Source of the DNA: Sternotherus odoratus | Taxonomy: Eukaryota > Chordata > Testudines > Kinosternidae | Length of the DNA: 64,000 bases | NCBI GenBank assembly: GCA_032164245.1 | Contig: JAVMKO010000002.1 | Location: 177,016,920-177,080,919 of the forward strand | Reading direction: 5' to 3' | In this document: one piece after another, positions 22,290-34,247 of the stretch | Numbering within the stretch: the first letter of the stretch is position 1 | Layout: every line of letters begins with the position of its first letter | The notes under the pieces: model-generated | Told to the model about the DNA's origin: nothing | Databases searched by the model: none | What the model saw: the letters and a program-made list of their open reading frames with translations, nothing else | Made by a program: the position numbers and the translations under genes

Positions 22290-22450
22290 ATGAACATAGA
22301 TTCATAGATTTTAAGGCCAGAGGAACCATTATGAGAATCTAGCCTGACCTTCTGCATAACTAAGGTCATGGATTTCACCCAGTGCATCAAACCCAACAAC
22401 TTGTGGGAGCTAGAACATATCTTCTAGAAAAGACATCCAATCTTGAATTA
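22290..22450 (-). mobile_element. CR1-type LINE 3' end
   Basis: The segment opens with ATAGATTCATAGATTTTAAG, the inverted form of an octamer tail, then GAATCTAGCCTGACCTTCTG and AGAAAAGACATCCAATCTTG. It is the same 3' terminus seen in the other orientation at 50816-50883 and 60069-60156. Only the 3' untranslated part is present. Confidence 0.75.
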
Positions 22451-25400
22451 AAGAAGCCAAATGTTGGTACAAATTACTAGACCTCTTGATAATTAAAATG
22501 TCTCTGAGTGCATGAGTGCTTTTTGTTATGATCACTGATACTGAAACGTCAGTGTGAGCAAGAAGCTTGACATAGGCAGGCATGGGTATTTTGTCACTGA
22601 CTTCAATGGGGTCATGAATTCACCTAAATTCTCTATTTCACTTTGTGTTTCCTTTTCATTCTCTTTGTCAAAGTTTCTCAGCTCACCTATTGGTTCCTTG
22701 ACATAGTTTCTTTTCATCCAGCAAGATGATACACTGTGCATCAAGGGAAACACTGTCTTCATCAACAGCTTTATTGTCCTCGTGGACATCAGATAGATTT
22801 GATCAGTACCTTGCTATCTCTACCCATTGCCAGTAGAGCAAAGAGGTGAAATATATGTCACATTTGTTTAGAGGGGTGGCATTTTCAAATGAAAAGCTTC
22901 ACTTTCTCAAGTATACTTGCTACATTTGCTGTCTTGCAGATATTTCCTACCACTTAGAAGTAGCTAACATTTTTAAACATGATTTATATCTTTCCTCTAT
23001 TTTTGAAACAGCTGTCATATTTAGACATGAATTACTCTCTCTTTAAACTTCTCTTGGTGTTTAATTTCTTGGAGTGCCATCTGGGTCACTTAATAATGTG
23101 GAGTTAGATGATCTACTTTCTCTTGACCACTAGTTATTAATGCACAGTCCAATTGAAAATGTTACAGATTATTTTGAATAAAATAAGAACTGTCACAAGC
23201 CTTCCACAGTCCCAAATTCATTTTTTCAATTCATTTAATTGTTTTCAATGTTTGTCACTCCTCTTCACCTCCTAGTGGCTAAATCAGCCCAGAAAAATGC
23301 ATTTGTCTCTTTCAAAAAAACAGGACTGCAATCCCTTTCCTATTAAAATCAGTGGGAGTTTTGCCATTGATTTCAGTGGAGTCAAGATTTTGTTCCATGC
23401 TTTCATTCCATGTAAAATTAAACATCCATTTTGAACATATTTCCGATAAAAATGTTTGGGAGGGGAATAGAGAAAAAAGGAAATAATTTTTTTTTTACAA
23501 AAAATGAAATTTTTGACAACAGTTTTTCCAGAAGAAAAGTATTTTTTGACAAAAATACTTTTTGTTGATATTTTTCAGATTATTTCTATTCAGTGTGATT
23601 GATTTTTGTTTCATCGCCCATTTCCTTTTTCCTTTCTTTCCCCTCTCCATTTCTTCAATTCCTTCTGTTATTTTCCATCTCAGTTTCGTCTTCTTACTAT
23701 TTCCCTTTGTACTTCCCTTCTATTGTTCTCTTCTTATTTCACTCCTCTTCCTCACTTTCAGCCCATGTCTCTGTTTCTCCATTCCATTGGTTTCCCCATC
23801 TTTCTCTCCCTCTGCCTTCCCAATTTGTCTCTTCTTCCTTCTATCCCTCGAACAGTATCTCTTTCTCTCTCCCTATTCCATATAGCTGCTGCCCTACAGG
23901 ACAGACCTGGTCCCCAGAGTCCAGCTCTTCAAGACATCCTGTTCCTCTATCTTCATCACAAGCCTAGGTTTCTGGTCCACCCACCAGCTCAGAACCAGAT
24001 TTTTGAAGGCAGTTAGGCACTGCGCTGCTCAGTAGTGTAAATCTTAAGGGATTTAGATGATTAAATCCCATGGGCTTTCAATGACACTTAGGTGCCTAAA
24101 TGACAAAATAATTTTTGGAAATGGGATTTAGCTATCTAAATCACATAGGCATTGAACCACTGAGGAGGGCAATGCTTTAGATACCTTAACAACTTGGGCC
24201 TATATCCAACAAGCAAGCTGGGCTGCCTCTTCCTTAGTGGTTCTTTCAGGTAAGTACTGATAAGGTTAAACAAAACCATTAAGATGCTTATAAACTTGAA
24301 AATATAACACTCCTCCATCCATATACTGCAAAAATGTCATCAACTATATATTATTGCAGGTTGGGGATGCACTAAATAATGAGATGGCATCAAGATAGCT
24401 AAAATACAAACATGAATTCAGATCAACTTGCCATGTCAAAAGGGAGCCTGGAACATTTTTGGTATTCCAATACATCTGAAGTTTACTTGTTTTGGTACAT
24501 TTTCCACAACCTCTCCCATTTAATTTATTGGAATGGTTTAACAGTGTAATCTTGACAATCTTTCAATTCAGTGTCATTTTGTTTTAAAAACACCAGTGTT
24601 TTTATAATAAGGAAATTAGTCTTGGCATCTGAATTACTTCCACCTATTCCACAATGGTATTCTCAAGTGATTAGTTCAACTAATTCTCTTGTAATTCACA
24701 TGAGTTCCTACATATCTTTTAATCCTGTTAAGAAGAGAATAGCAATTAATTTGTTAAAGAGTTCATTGGAAAAATGATCTAAAGTTCATGCTGAATCACT
24801 AAACAAAGCCCCTAATTGAATTATAGAACACTTGAGAGGAGTTTCTGTGCCAGGTGTAATGGGTCAGCAACTAACATTCATTTCAAGTGTATGTAATTTT
24901 GGTCATGAACACAAAGAAGCCCTGACCCCCCTTTTTAAACTGTTACCATTGAATAAGGTTCAGTGGTTGGATGGGCTCTATAAACAAATTGATTTCCCAT
25001 AGTATTTCTGTTGAGCAAAATGAAGTTCCATCAGGGATTAATTTGGTCTGAGGATGTAGCCTACCTTTATGGGGTGTGATTTTCAAACGATCTTAGAGTG
25101 GTCTAATTTTTCTCTTATTATGGTAAATGGTAAAACTCCTATTGACTTCACTGGGAGCAGAGTTAGGCCAACACTGAGTGCTTTTGTTCCCTTTTCTTTG
25201 AGCAGTGAGAAAATTTTAGAAGGAAAACTCCCCTTATTTGATGGTCTTTTAGATGGTATCAATGATGGTAATAACTGTCCTTTTGGGGAAAATATAAGAA
25301 GTTAGTAGATCAGATGGCCTAGTGATGTTGCTGCTGGTCTTAAAGTCAAATGTTAGAAGGAAAAGCCCCCTTGTTTGACAGTCTCTTAGGTGGTAGTAAC

Positions 25401-26540
25401 GGCTCAGTCCAGGTGGTGCTTGGCACTCAGCTGGAGCTGGTAGGAGTGGCAGTGTCACCTAGGTTTCTCTCTCTGACCTATTCTGATCAGGACACCTCTC
25501 AGAATCAGGATGATGAAGGCCCAGTTCATAAGAAATAGAGAGAGCTGCAGCCTTGGTGGTGAAGATTGCTTTTGTCCTTCCCATTGGTGGCAGTGGTGGC
25601 GTTTTTTTCATATTTTCCCCACAAAATTAAAGGGAGTGATGGATGAGATAGCTCATTCTCTCATTATGTTGTCTACTAACTAGGCCTAATATCCAATATA
25701 CCAGTTTTGGCTTATTAATTTCCAGCTTTACGTTTCGTTTTTAACCAGCATAATTTCAGCACAGTATATTAAGGTAGCCTTTTTGTTTAGATTAATTCAG
25801 TTATTCTGTCTTTTTGTAATCTTTCTCATAAACATTTGTTATTATAAGTTGTATAACATTTCAAAAACTTTACATCCTTTTTACGGTTGAGCTCGCAATT
25901 CAGGTAAATTTGTAAGCCCAATTGATTGACAGCACTCAGTAGTAGTTTTGCTACTGGTTTTTGTAAGAGCAGGTCAGCCCTTAATTTCAGTTTTGCTTTG
26001 CAGTCACTTTCAATTTCTTGTTCTCATGCATTAGTCCAATGAAGTTGGTCCTAATTCTCATTTATATTAAGCCCCCTCATACACTGCCACAGAGGAATAA
26101 AAGGGGCCTTAGTGTAAAGGAGAATCAGGCCAGTTATGTTTAGATACCTAATACTGCAGGGAAGTGTAAAATTCTTTCCCAAAAGGGTTTACATGGTGGA
26201 AAAAACCTTTAAATACTTTTGTAATCATATTAAATCTCATACCTCATCCCCTTTCTATTTTTACATATTCTCCGTTTTGGGGGACCTGGAGAAGAACCTT
26301 GTAACAACATGTCCATATGCATTTAAGGCTGAAAAGTATATCTTAGCATTTAAACAGAGTTCTTGAGGAGAAGAGTTAAAAATGGCAGGTCTTCACTATA
26401 CCCTATAGCAGTGAAAAGAATTGGTGAATGTGAAATCTTGAAAAACTGTTCTGTTTTTCCTTCCGGGACGCCCAATCCAAAACTTGTTTAAGTGAATGGA
26501 AGTTTTTTGGATCTAACCTCCTACTTTCCTTTAGTTCCTT
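22451..26540. other. No gene seen; AT-rich repeat, polypyrimidine tract, old palindromes
   Basis: No coding region is supported. Contents: an AT-rich repeat piece at 23410-23575; a 300-bp polypyrimidine tract at 23590-23885 that generates three overlapping plus-strand open frames rich in F, L, P and S; remnants of palindromic repeats with TTAGGCACTGCGCTGCT (about 24008) and CACTTAGGTGCCTAAATG (about 24086); and short GCCATTGATTTCAGTGGAG (about 23364) and CTATTGACTTCACTGGGAG (about 25138) pieces of another old family. Confidence 0.55.
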
Positions 26541-26600
26541 TAGATGACCTCCTGAAGTTCCTTCCAACCCTGATATTCTATGATTCTATGATTCTATGGT
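26541..26600 (+). mobile_element. CR1 3' terminus, very short
   Basis: GATGACCTCCTGAAGTTCCT, then CCAACCCTGATATTCTATGA and two more ATTCTATG octamers: the extreme 3' end of a CR1 element on the plus strand, only about 60 bp long because of 5' truncation. Confidence 0.88.
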
Positions 26601-27557
26601 TAGTCACAGTAACAGCAGAGACTTATTAGTTTTCATTAGGTGACTAGGATGTAATAGAAATAATTTCAGACACAGCGAGTGCAAAGACTTTTTGTTCAGA
26701 AGGAAGGAGAACAGAAAGAGATTGAAGCAAAATCTTTTTCAGTTGATTTTGGAAATGATTAGAGCATTTTGAAACTCCATTAAGGTAAATTATAGATTAT
26801 AAAAATTGATCTTAATTTACCTATCTTTTTTTCCTCTTTCTTGCTGGCAGGTTGCTGAGGGGTTTTAGATGCTGCTCATGGGGTAATAATTCAGTTAATC
26901 ACATCCAAATGTCAATAATTGGTGCTTGGACTAGAGCTGGGTAAATCCAGGGAGGATTTAGCACCTTTTGGCCAACTACACAGCTTGGTTTAATTTGGCT
27001 TTTTAAGAAGAAAGAAAAGGGAAATCTTTCACAGTGTCTAGTTAAGATCCAGGGGAATTTTCCATTCATTCACATTTCTCCTCTAATGTTTTTGTACTTC
27101 CGTTTCCTGGTTCATCTTTGTGAGAGAAATGTGCTGCAGCTTGAACAAAAAATTATATTTCTTTAAATAGTAAGTGATGTTTTTTTTAAGTACTCCTAAG
27201 AGGTGCTGGATTGAAAGCCTTCAGGACTGAAGTCCTTTTCCTAGCCACAGAGCAGGAACTCTATGGGCTGTGACAACACACACGCAAACCAGCTAATGTG
27301 TTTCAAACCTAACCTCTTGAGATACAAGGGTAAATGACTCTATATGATCTGGCACAAACTTTGGAGCTTTGACTGAGATTGCTGAGAATTAGTGCCAACT
27401 GTGATGGCAGCTTTTGTGAAGTGAACTTCCGGAGCAGGAATTGAACTACTAAGTGGTCAACCCATTTCATGTGACTTTCAGACTTTACCAGTCAAAGGCT
27501 GCTTTAAATTGGTGACAGAGAGATGAAAGATTCTGTATACAATCTTCTTTCCAGTGA
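26601..27557. other. No gene seen
   Basis: AT-rich single-copy-looking DNA with no recognisable coding or mobile sequence. Confidence 0.5.
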
Positions 27558-27581
27558 GGCCTTGTCTGCACCTAAAACTTA

Positions 27582-28014
27582 CCGTATTTTTCGCCCTATA
27601 GGACGCTCCGGCCTATAAGACGCCCCCGAGTTTTTCAATAAAAAAGCCGGACAAAAAAAAAAAAAAAGCGCCTCGCTCTCCCGTCCCCGCCGCGCGGGCG
27701 GGCTGCTGGGAGCGCGCCGCTCTCCCGTCCCCGCCGCGCGGGCGGGCTGCTGGGAGCGCGCCGCTCTCCCGTCCCCACCGCGCGGGCGGGCGCTCCCAGG
27801 GGCCCGAGCTGCTCTCGTTCCCCGCCGGCCCTGAACACATGCGGGTGGGCTCGGGGGGGAAGCGCCGCCCCGCCCCGCCCGCCAGGCCACCTGCAGCCGC
27901 CCCAGCTCCAGCTGCCCGGTAAGTGTTTCATATATTCGGCATATAAGACGCCCCCCCTAATTTTGAGATTATTTTTGGGGGTTAAAAGGGCGTCTTATAT
28001 GCCGAAAAATACGG
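27582..28014. mobile_element. Nested TIR element with CCGTATTTTTCG ends
   Basis: The element begins CCGTATTTTTCGCCCTATAG and ends ATGCCGAAAAATACGG, flanked on both sides by TA. The subterminal motif CTATAAGACGCCCCC occurs near the left end and CATATAAGACGCCCCC plus its inverted GGGCGTCTTATATGC near the right. This is a palindromic-ended MITE with a TA-like target. The interior is a CpG-rich minisatellite with no transposase. Confidence 0.85.
27675..27795. repeat. 44-bp CpG-rich minisatellite
   Basis: Units starting GCTCTCCCGTCCCCGCCGCG lie at 27675, 27719 and 27763 (period 44, the third partial). Each contains a GC palindrome (CCGCGCGGGCGGG) and ends GCTGGGAGCGCGCC. The minus-strand open frames with repeated ARGGDGRAARSQQPARAAGT-like translations are products of this repeat. 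Confidence 0.9.
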
Positions 28015-28195
28015 TAAGTGGGACTGGTTACAATACTCCGGGCTATGAAAAATGTCATTAGCTGTGCAATGTAGTTAAGTCAACCTAACCTGCACTGTGG
28101 ACACTGCTAGGCCTACAGAAGAATTCTTCTGTCAACCTGGCTACAGGCTCCCTTGGAGGTGGATTTACTACAGCAATTGAAAAACCCATACAACA

Positions 28196-28911
28196 CCGTA
28201 ATAAGTGTCTATGCAAACCCCTTGTTCTGACAAGACTTTATAAATTTCTAAATTCTAACTTTTGGTCCATTCCTGCCATGGGAAATGCTGGCACCTTTTC
28301 CTTTATATATTTTAAACTCAACTTCAAGACTTAGCACAAGGCTGATTGTTTATTTTATCAATGAGCCTTAAATGTCATAACACTTATATACATAGCCCAG
28401 AAGAGGAAGAATGCAACATCCTTATTTAGTGACAAGTTGCAGATGTACATAATCAATATTTTACATATTACTTATTTGTTCAATATAGGGTTTGGGCTTT
28501 TTTCCCACTAATTGAGAAAAATCTCAAACACTGCTCTATTGACCCATCACTCTCATCAATCAGTATTACAGGTTATTGGCCAGGGGCCTGATACATTGCC
28601 CTTGGAGTCAAGAGAAACTTTCCATTGACTTTGATTGATACTGTATCTGGTTCTTAGAATGGTGCTCTGGAAACCTACTTTTCATGCTTAGTTCACTTAC
28701 ATCAGTGAGGTTTCCAAAAGCCAGCATCTCTGTTGTGATGTAAAAGCTGATGTACTAGATGCTCTAGTTGTGGCTTTCTTCATGGGAGTGGAAAAGAATC
28801 TGAGTACATTCAAAAGTACCTCTTTCAAATGCTGGAGAAATTGAGTTTTGGGAGCACATCAGAGTGTGAACACAGTTACTGTAAGAGGACTAATGGTATT
28901 AATATTGTTTA
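28196..28911. other. No gene seen
   Basis: AT-rich single-copy-looking DNA with no recognised feature. Confidence 0.5.
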
Positions 28912-29760
28912 CATAAGAAGAACATAAGAATGACCATACTAACTCAGATCAACAGACCATCTAACCCAGTGTCAGATCAACAGACCATCTAACCCAGTAT
29001 CCTGTCTTCTCACAATGACCTATGACAGGTGCTTCAAAGAGAATGAATAGAACAGGGCTGCTATTGGGTGATCCATCCAGTCCCAGCATCTGGCAACCAG
29101 AGGCTAAGGACATCCAGAGGTTGGAGCCCTGACCATTTTCAGTAATAGCCGTTGGTGGATTTAGCCTCCATGAACTTATGTACTGTTTTGAACACAGTTA
29201 TACTTTTAATCGTGTGCACTTGGAAAAGTTTCATTTGGTCAAGAAAGCCCCCTCTCTCTGCTTCAGTTACTTCTGCCAATAGAATTACTATTCATTAGAG
29301 TTCCTCTTGTTCTAGAATCCAAATAAATTGTTCTAACAAACATCTTCAAAAATATGGCTATATGCAGATCATTGCGCATTGTGTCAATCCCAGATCTGGT
29401 TAAGATCATCAATCCATTTGCCTGGTACTGAAGTCAGGCTTACCATCCTGTAATTGCCAGGATCACCTCTAGAGCCATTTTAAAAAAATTGCTTCCCATT
29501 AGCTGCCCTGCAATCGTCTGGTACAGAAGCTGACTTAAATGATAGGTTACATACCATTGTTAGCAATTTCATATCTGAGTTCTTTCAGATCTCAGGGGTG
29601 AATACCATCTGATCCTAGTGACTTATTGCTTTTTAATGTATCTATTTGTTCCAAAACCACCTCTCATGACACCTCAGTCTGGGACAGTTCCTCAGATTGT
29701 CATCTAAAAAGAATGGCTCAGGTGTGGAAATTTTCCTCACATCCTCTGCCAATGGCCAGC
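28912..29760 (-). mobile_element. L3/CR1-type LINE, internally deleted
   Basis: The 3' end lies at 28912 (CATAAGAAGAACATAAGAAT, the inverted TTCTTATG tail). The 3' untranslated region follows, with CCAGCATCTGGCAACCAGAG and TGGATTTAGCCTCCATGAAC. From about 29400 to 29760 there is sequence matching the RT-coding part of the same family (ATCGTCTGGTACAGAAGCTG, GATCCTAGTGACTTATTGC, AAGAATGGCTCAGGTGTGG). The segment between them is shortened, so the copy has lost the C-terminal RT. A 28-bp tandem duplication (AGATCAACAGACCATCTAAC...) sits at about 28946-29001. Confidence 0.82.
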
Positions 29761-32453
29761 GACTTCAGGGATTGTTTAGCAGGCTTCCTGCTTCTGATGT
29801 ACTTAAAATATATTTATGTTACTTTTGGCATCTTTTGATAGTTGCTCTTCAAATTCTTTTTTTTTGTGTGTGACCTACCTAGCTATGCTATATGTTTAAT
29901 CAGAAAGACTTATTTCTCCTTTGCAACTGAGTGTCTGGAGTTTTTGTAAAGCTCATTTTAATATAGTTTCTCCATGCACAAGAAATCTTTAAATACTTTA
30001 TCAGATTTTCTGATGATGTTTTCCAGTATCTAAAGAGGAATCATTCAGGAAAACTAACTGATTTTAGGCATTATAATTTAAACAGAAATATTACCCCAGA
30101 GGAAAGGCTGCATTGCTTTCCTTATATCTGTTCATATTGGGTTGACTTAAGCGATTGACTGAAATATTTACTCAACATTGGACTTACATCGGTGTCAAAC
30201 TGATATAATAAGAGACCAGAGATCTTGGCAGAGTTGCCTTTGATTTGCATAAGTGTGAGAGGAGAGATGGGAACTCACGTGTCCAGTTCAAGTTGTTCCA
30301 TTAAGAAGTTTACAGTTGCCGTACTGGGATGTCAGATTAAATATATCCACCATACTTCTATGAGTTCAGTCAACTAGCAAATTTCCAAAGCTACTGGTGT
30401 GTGTGTACTTTGTTTCTGGGGTTTGTTTTCCTTGTGGCTTTGGATTGCCATTTCATCCGATTTGACATAAGCCATTTAGTTTTGATGAAAGCTTTGATCA
30501 CTGATGGAAGAAAAAGGCTTTCAGTTAGCAGATTTAGAGAATGATTTGGCAATAAAGAGAGGGTGTGGATGTGTGCAAGTGCACAAATGCTGGAGGGTGA
30601 TAGCTCTAATTCCCTGTATTGTTTTTTTCAATCCCTGTTTACTGTGGTTTGGAAAAAGAATTTAAAATGATAATGCCCAGGATATCATCTCTGGCTGATA
30701 TGAATAGAATTAGTGTCTTAGTTCATAAATCTGTATTAGGGACAATTAAATATTTCTATTTTAGAAGGTCTGAATGCTTCAAAAGAAATATGATGGTAGT
30801 AAAATGTCAAACCTTCCCATAAATTATAAATACATATGACTGTGGTAACATAAAGAGAGATTACTCCTTCAATTCAGTAAGGATCCTCTTAATAATGTGG
30901 TTTGAGGTGACAATAAGTCAAGTTCTCATTACACTGGTAAGCTTTCAACTAACTCCTTTAGTCCTATTTGCATCATCTATGTAACAATTTCCTTAAAGAG
31001 AACATGGTGATTCTATATAAGTATATAAAAATGAATTTTAAAAAATAAATGTTGGTAGCCAACCGCTAGGGACAAATCTAATAATGACAAATCAGTTTAC
31101 GAGTTTTTTCACATGAAAGTAAGTCGTATACAAAGAATTAAAATCATTTTAGGGGTTTTCCATAAAGAGTGGGAAATTTAGATATAAGGTTGAATCTCTA
31201 TCCATAATCAGGCCCATACATTTCAGATTATACTGACAGCTCCAAGTGTTTAAAATCAGTCCCCTAGACATAACTGGATGGAATTTTAGCCTTAATTCTA
31301 CATTTCCTTTGCCTGTTCATATACAAGCCAAAAGTCTTACTCTTATTTTCTAACATTTTTGATGGTGCAACTATGCACTGTACTGTATACAGCCAAACAC
31401 AGCAAAGTCTGGACTTAAAAATCTCTGCTACTCTTCCATTTTATTTCTTGTATTACATGTGTCAACAGGCTCTTGCATAGCATAATTTTGCCAAGTTGCA
31501 TTTTCATGTAATTCATCCAGGGATTATGCCTATCTCCATCGTCTTCCAAAGAAACAGATGGAAAGTGTCTTATGTTTGGATTCATTACAGATTGGCAGCA
31601 GGTTGAAAACACTGTGAAATGAAGTTTGCTCTTTTCCCTCACAGCACTCTGCTCTCTTGGACATGTTTTCTTTGGAGCTCACTGCAAACTCTCAGCCAGC
31701 CCAACCAACAGCTGATACAGTATACCTTAAATCACATTGCACAGCCAATTGCTGGGGAGTTGGAAAGATCTGGTTTTTGCATAAGCAGACCATGTAATGT
31801 GCTGGTACTATCCTCATGCACTATAAACACTGAGCAATAAACCAGAAAGGAAAGTGGGCCTTAGTTTTCTCACACTCTTAACTTGACATTTCACGTAAGA
31901 GCAAGAGCTAACATTTTTCCATCAAGACCAGAGCCAGTGAAGAATCAATGGCCTCACATAACACACTGCAGGTTATTTTAAGATGTCTGAGAAGCTTAAT
32001 TTTGGAAATTAGCTGCAGAGCATATACAAGAAAGAAGCTCTTCTCTCCTCCTCACCGCTCATGGAATTAGGTCCTTGTCACAATGCTTTCATGGCAATAA
32101 TTTAGCAGAACCACAGTTACCTAGGACTTCACAGCTCTGTTATTCCATCACCACTCAATATTTCACAGTGACAGTGGGGAATTGAATTCAGATCCTCTCT
32201 CTCCAAAAGTAGAGGTTCCTACAACTTCAGCTGAAGAAAAATCTCCTTTAGCTGTGTCAGAATTAGGGTTATGTCATCCGGTTGAGCTGTTCTGATCCAT
32301 TCTGGCAGAGGGGAGCGGTAAGGTGCACATACTCACAAGTACATATGATCTCACTCCGTCAGAGGAGCTCCCAGCACTAGACTATCCTATGTAAAAGATT
32401 AATTTTACTAGTAAAGTTTAAACATATGAACAGATATAGCTATTTTATGCACC
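29761..32453. other. No gene seen
   Basis: AT-rich DNA, low in GC. Only short open frames occur, none with a recognisable domain. I see no transposon ends in this stretch. Confidence 0.5.
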
Positions 32454-32461
32454 ACTTATAT

Positions 32462-32751
32462 CAGGAGTAGACAAAATCAGCATGCAAGCTGATTTTCAGT
32501 GGCACTCTCACTGCCTGGGTCCTAGCCACCAGCCCGGGAGGCTCTGCATTTTAATTTAATTTTAAATGAAGCTTCTTAAGCATTTTAAAACCCGTATTTA
32601 TTTTACATACAACAAGAGTTTAGTGATATATTATAGACTTATAAAGAGACCTTCTAAAAAAGTTAAAATGTATTACTGGCACGCGAAACCTTAAATTAGA
32701 GTGAATAGAAGAAGACTCGGCACACCACTTCTGAAAGGTTGCTGACTCCTG
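32462..32751. mobile_element. Short hAT element with 8-bp duplication
   Basis: The ends are CAGGAGT and ACTCCTG. The flanks are identical 8-bp copies of ACTTATAT (32454-32461 and 32752-32759), diagnostic of hAT. The interior contains TTAATTTTAAATGAAGCTTC, TTTACATACAACAAGAGTTT, GTATTACTGGCACGCGAAAC and AGACTCGGCACACCACTTCT, a sequence I recognise as a common dispersed reptile repeat. It is 290 bp long and non-coding. Confidence 0.9.
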
Positions 32752-32759
32752 ACTTATAT

Positions 32760-33993
32760 CATGGTATTAATGACTGAGTTGGAGACTATGCTGGTTTTCA
32801 GGATGTTGAAGAGCTGAACAGCAGCAGAATGATAAGAGGAAAAGCTGCTTCTGTGTCCTGATTTCTCATCATAAGCCCCACTCAAATATTTGAGTAATTG
32901 TAAACTTTCAGTGGTGTCTATTTTCTACTCACAGATCTTTCCTCCAAAACCTGAGTTCCCCTTCCCCTCCATCTGACCACAGCTATCTCCCTCTTTACTG
33001 ACTCTGGAAACAAAGGCCATGAATTCTTTTCCTTTGTGACAACATAGTAATCAAATGCCACACCTCTGCACTGATTGATTGAAGTGTTTTCAGGGCTGAA
33101 GTTGCATTCCATCGATGAACACAATATTTTACTAGGTGAATCTAAGGATTTTATGGGAGAAGGAATAAAGTGAATTGTCAAAGGAAATCCTGGTGCTGGT
33201 TTCCACTATTTCCTTCCATTGTTCAATCTTCCATATGCTGAAGTAATCCCCACTGTGCTGGGGGTCCCACATCTACATTTGTGCATAGTTGACAGTTAAA
33301 TCATTCTGCTGCCTTATTGGAATGGGTGAAATGTACAGTGATATTTTAGACATTTTTTGAAATGGAGAGAAAACTCTATTTGATTCTATCATAACTTCCT
33401 CTCATGAATAGAAATTAACAGAAAATACTGAACCATGCATTATTTGTTGACCAATCAATAATTTGGTAGGAAATGATGACCAAAAAACTCTGTAAGAATA
33501 TCCTCTTCCTCCCATAATCATAGAATTAGAACCTTATTAATTTTCTATAGAATACTGTTGATTCTATTCCTATTCATTTTTATAGGAGTTTCCATAAGGC
33601 CATCTACCAGCATTGGAACATTCAAAGAAGTATTGTCCCTCATAGCAATACTTTGGAGAATAGGATACAATTTGTTTTCACATTGTACCTTTAATATTCA
33701 AGGTTTTAAATCTCATTACAAATGGATACTGATAATGCAGTCATTATATAGGGAAACAGATGTCCTTATTCACTCTTCACACATAGACTTCGGAGTATAT
33801 TTTATTGAATGAATGTTGATCAGGACACTCAAGAGTGAATTGCAGCTCTCGTTGGAAGTTGCCATAGAATGATTCTGGTGACTTTGCAGTTAAACAAGCA
33901 CAAAATATACAGATTTAATGTTCTAGTCAAAGGTCCAAGGGTAAAATGTTGGTGTGGTTGGCTTCTGCTACTGGTTAATAACCTACAGAGGTA
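32760..33993. other. No gene seen
   Basis: AT-rich single-copy-looking DNA. The frames at 32918-33181 (-) and 33558-33812 (+) have no recognisable motif. Confidence 0.5.
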
Positions 33994-34247
33994 GTCATAG
34001 AATCATAGAATATCAGGGTTGGAAGAGACCTCAGGAGGTCATCTAGTCCAACCCCCTGCTCAAAGCAGGACCAATACCAACTAAATCATCCCAGCCAGGG
34101 CATTGTCAAGCTGGGCCTTAAAAAACACTAAGGATGAAGATTCCAACACCTCCGTAGATAACCCATTCCAGTGCTTCACCACCTTCCTAGTGAAATAATG
34201 TTTCCTAATATCCAACCTAGACCTCCCCCACTGAAACGTGATGTAAT
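33994..34247 (-). mobile_element. CR1 LINE 3' end
   Basis: The segment opens with CATAGAATCATAGAATATCA, continues GGGTTGGAAGAGACCTCAGG and AGTCCAACCCCCTGCTCAAA, and breaks off near CCCCCACTGAAAC. It is the same CR1 subfamily and orientation as the 18688 copy, truncated within the 3' untranslated region. Confidence 0.93.

Larger units (their letters stand above)
27558..28195. mobile_element. MITE interrupted by a second element
   Basis: The left end GGCCTTGTCTGCACC resumes after the nested element with GGACTGGTTACAATACTCCG, CAACCTAACCTGCACTGTGG and GTCAACCTGGCTACAGGCTC. I recognise this as a TGTCTACAC-type reptile MITE whose right end is missing or too decayed to place. The insertion at 27582-28014 splits it near its left end. 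Confidence 0.6.

Noticed and set aside
23562..24016. Three overlapping plus-strand open frames rich in F, L, S and P as a membrane protein
   Set aside because: They are three readings of one polypyrimidine tract, and all three plus-strand frames are open by composition.
27579..27931. Arginine- and alanine-rich minus-strand frames as a nucleic-acid-binding protein
   Set aside because: They are translations of the 44-bp minisatellite in several frames.
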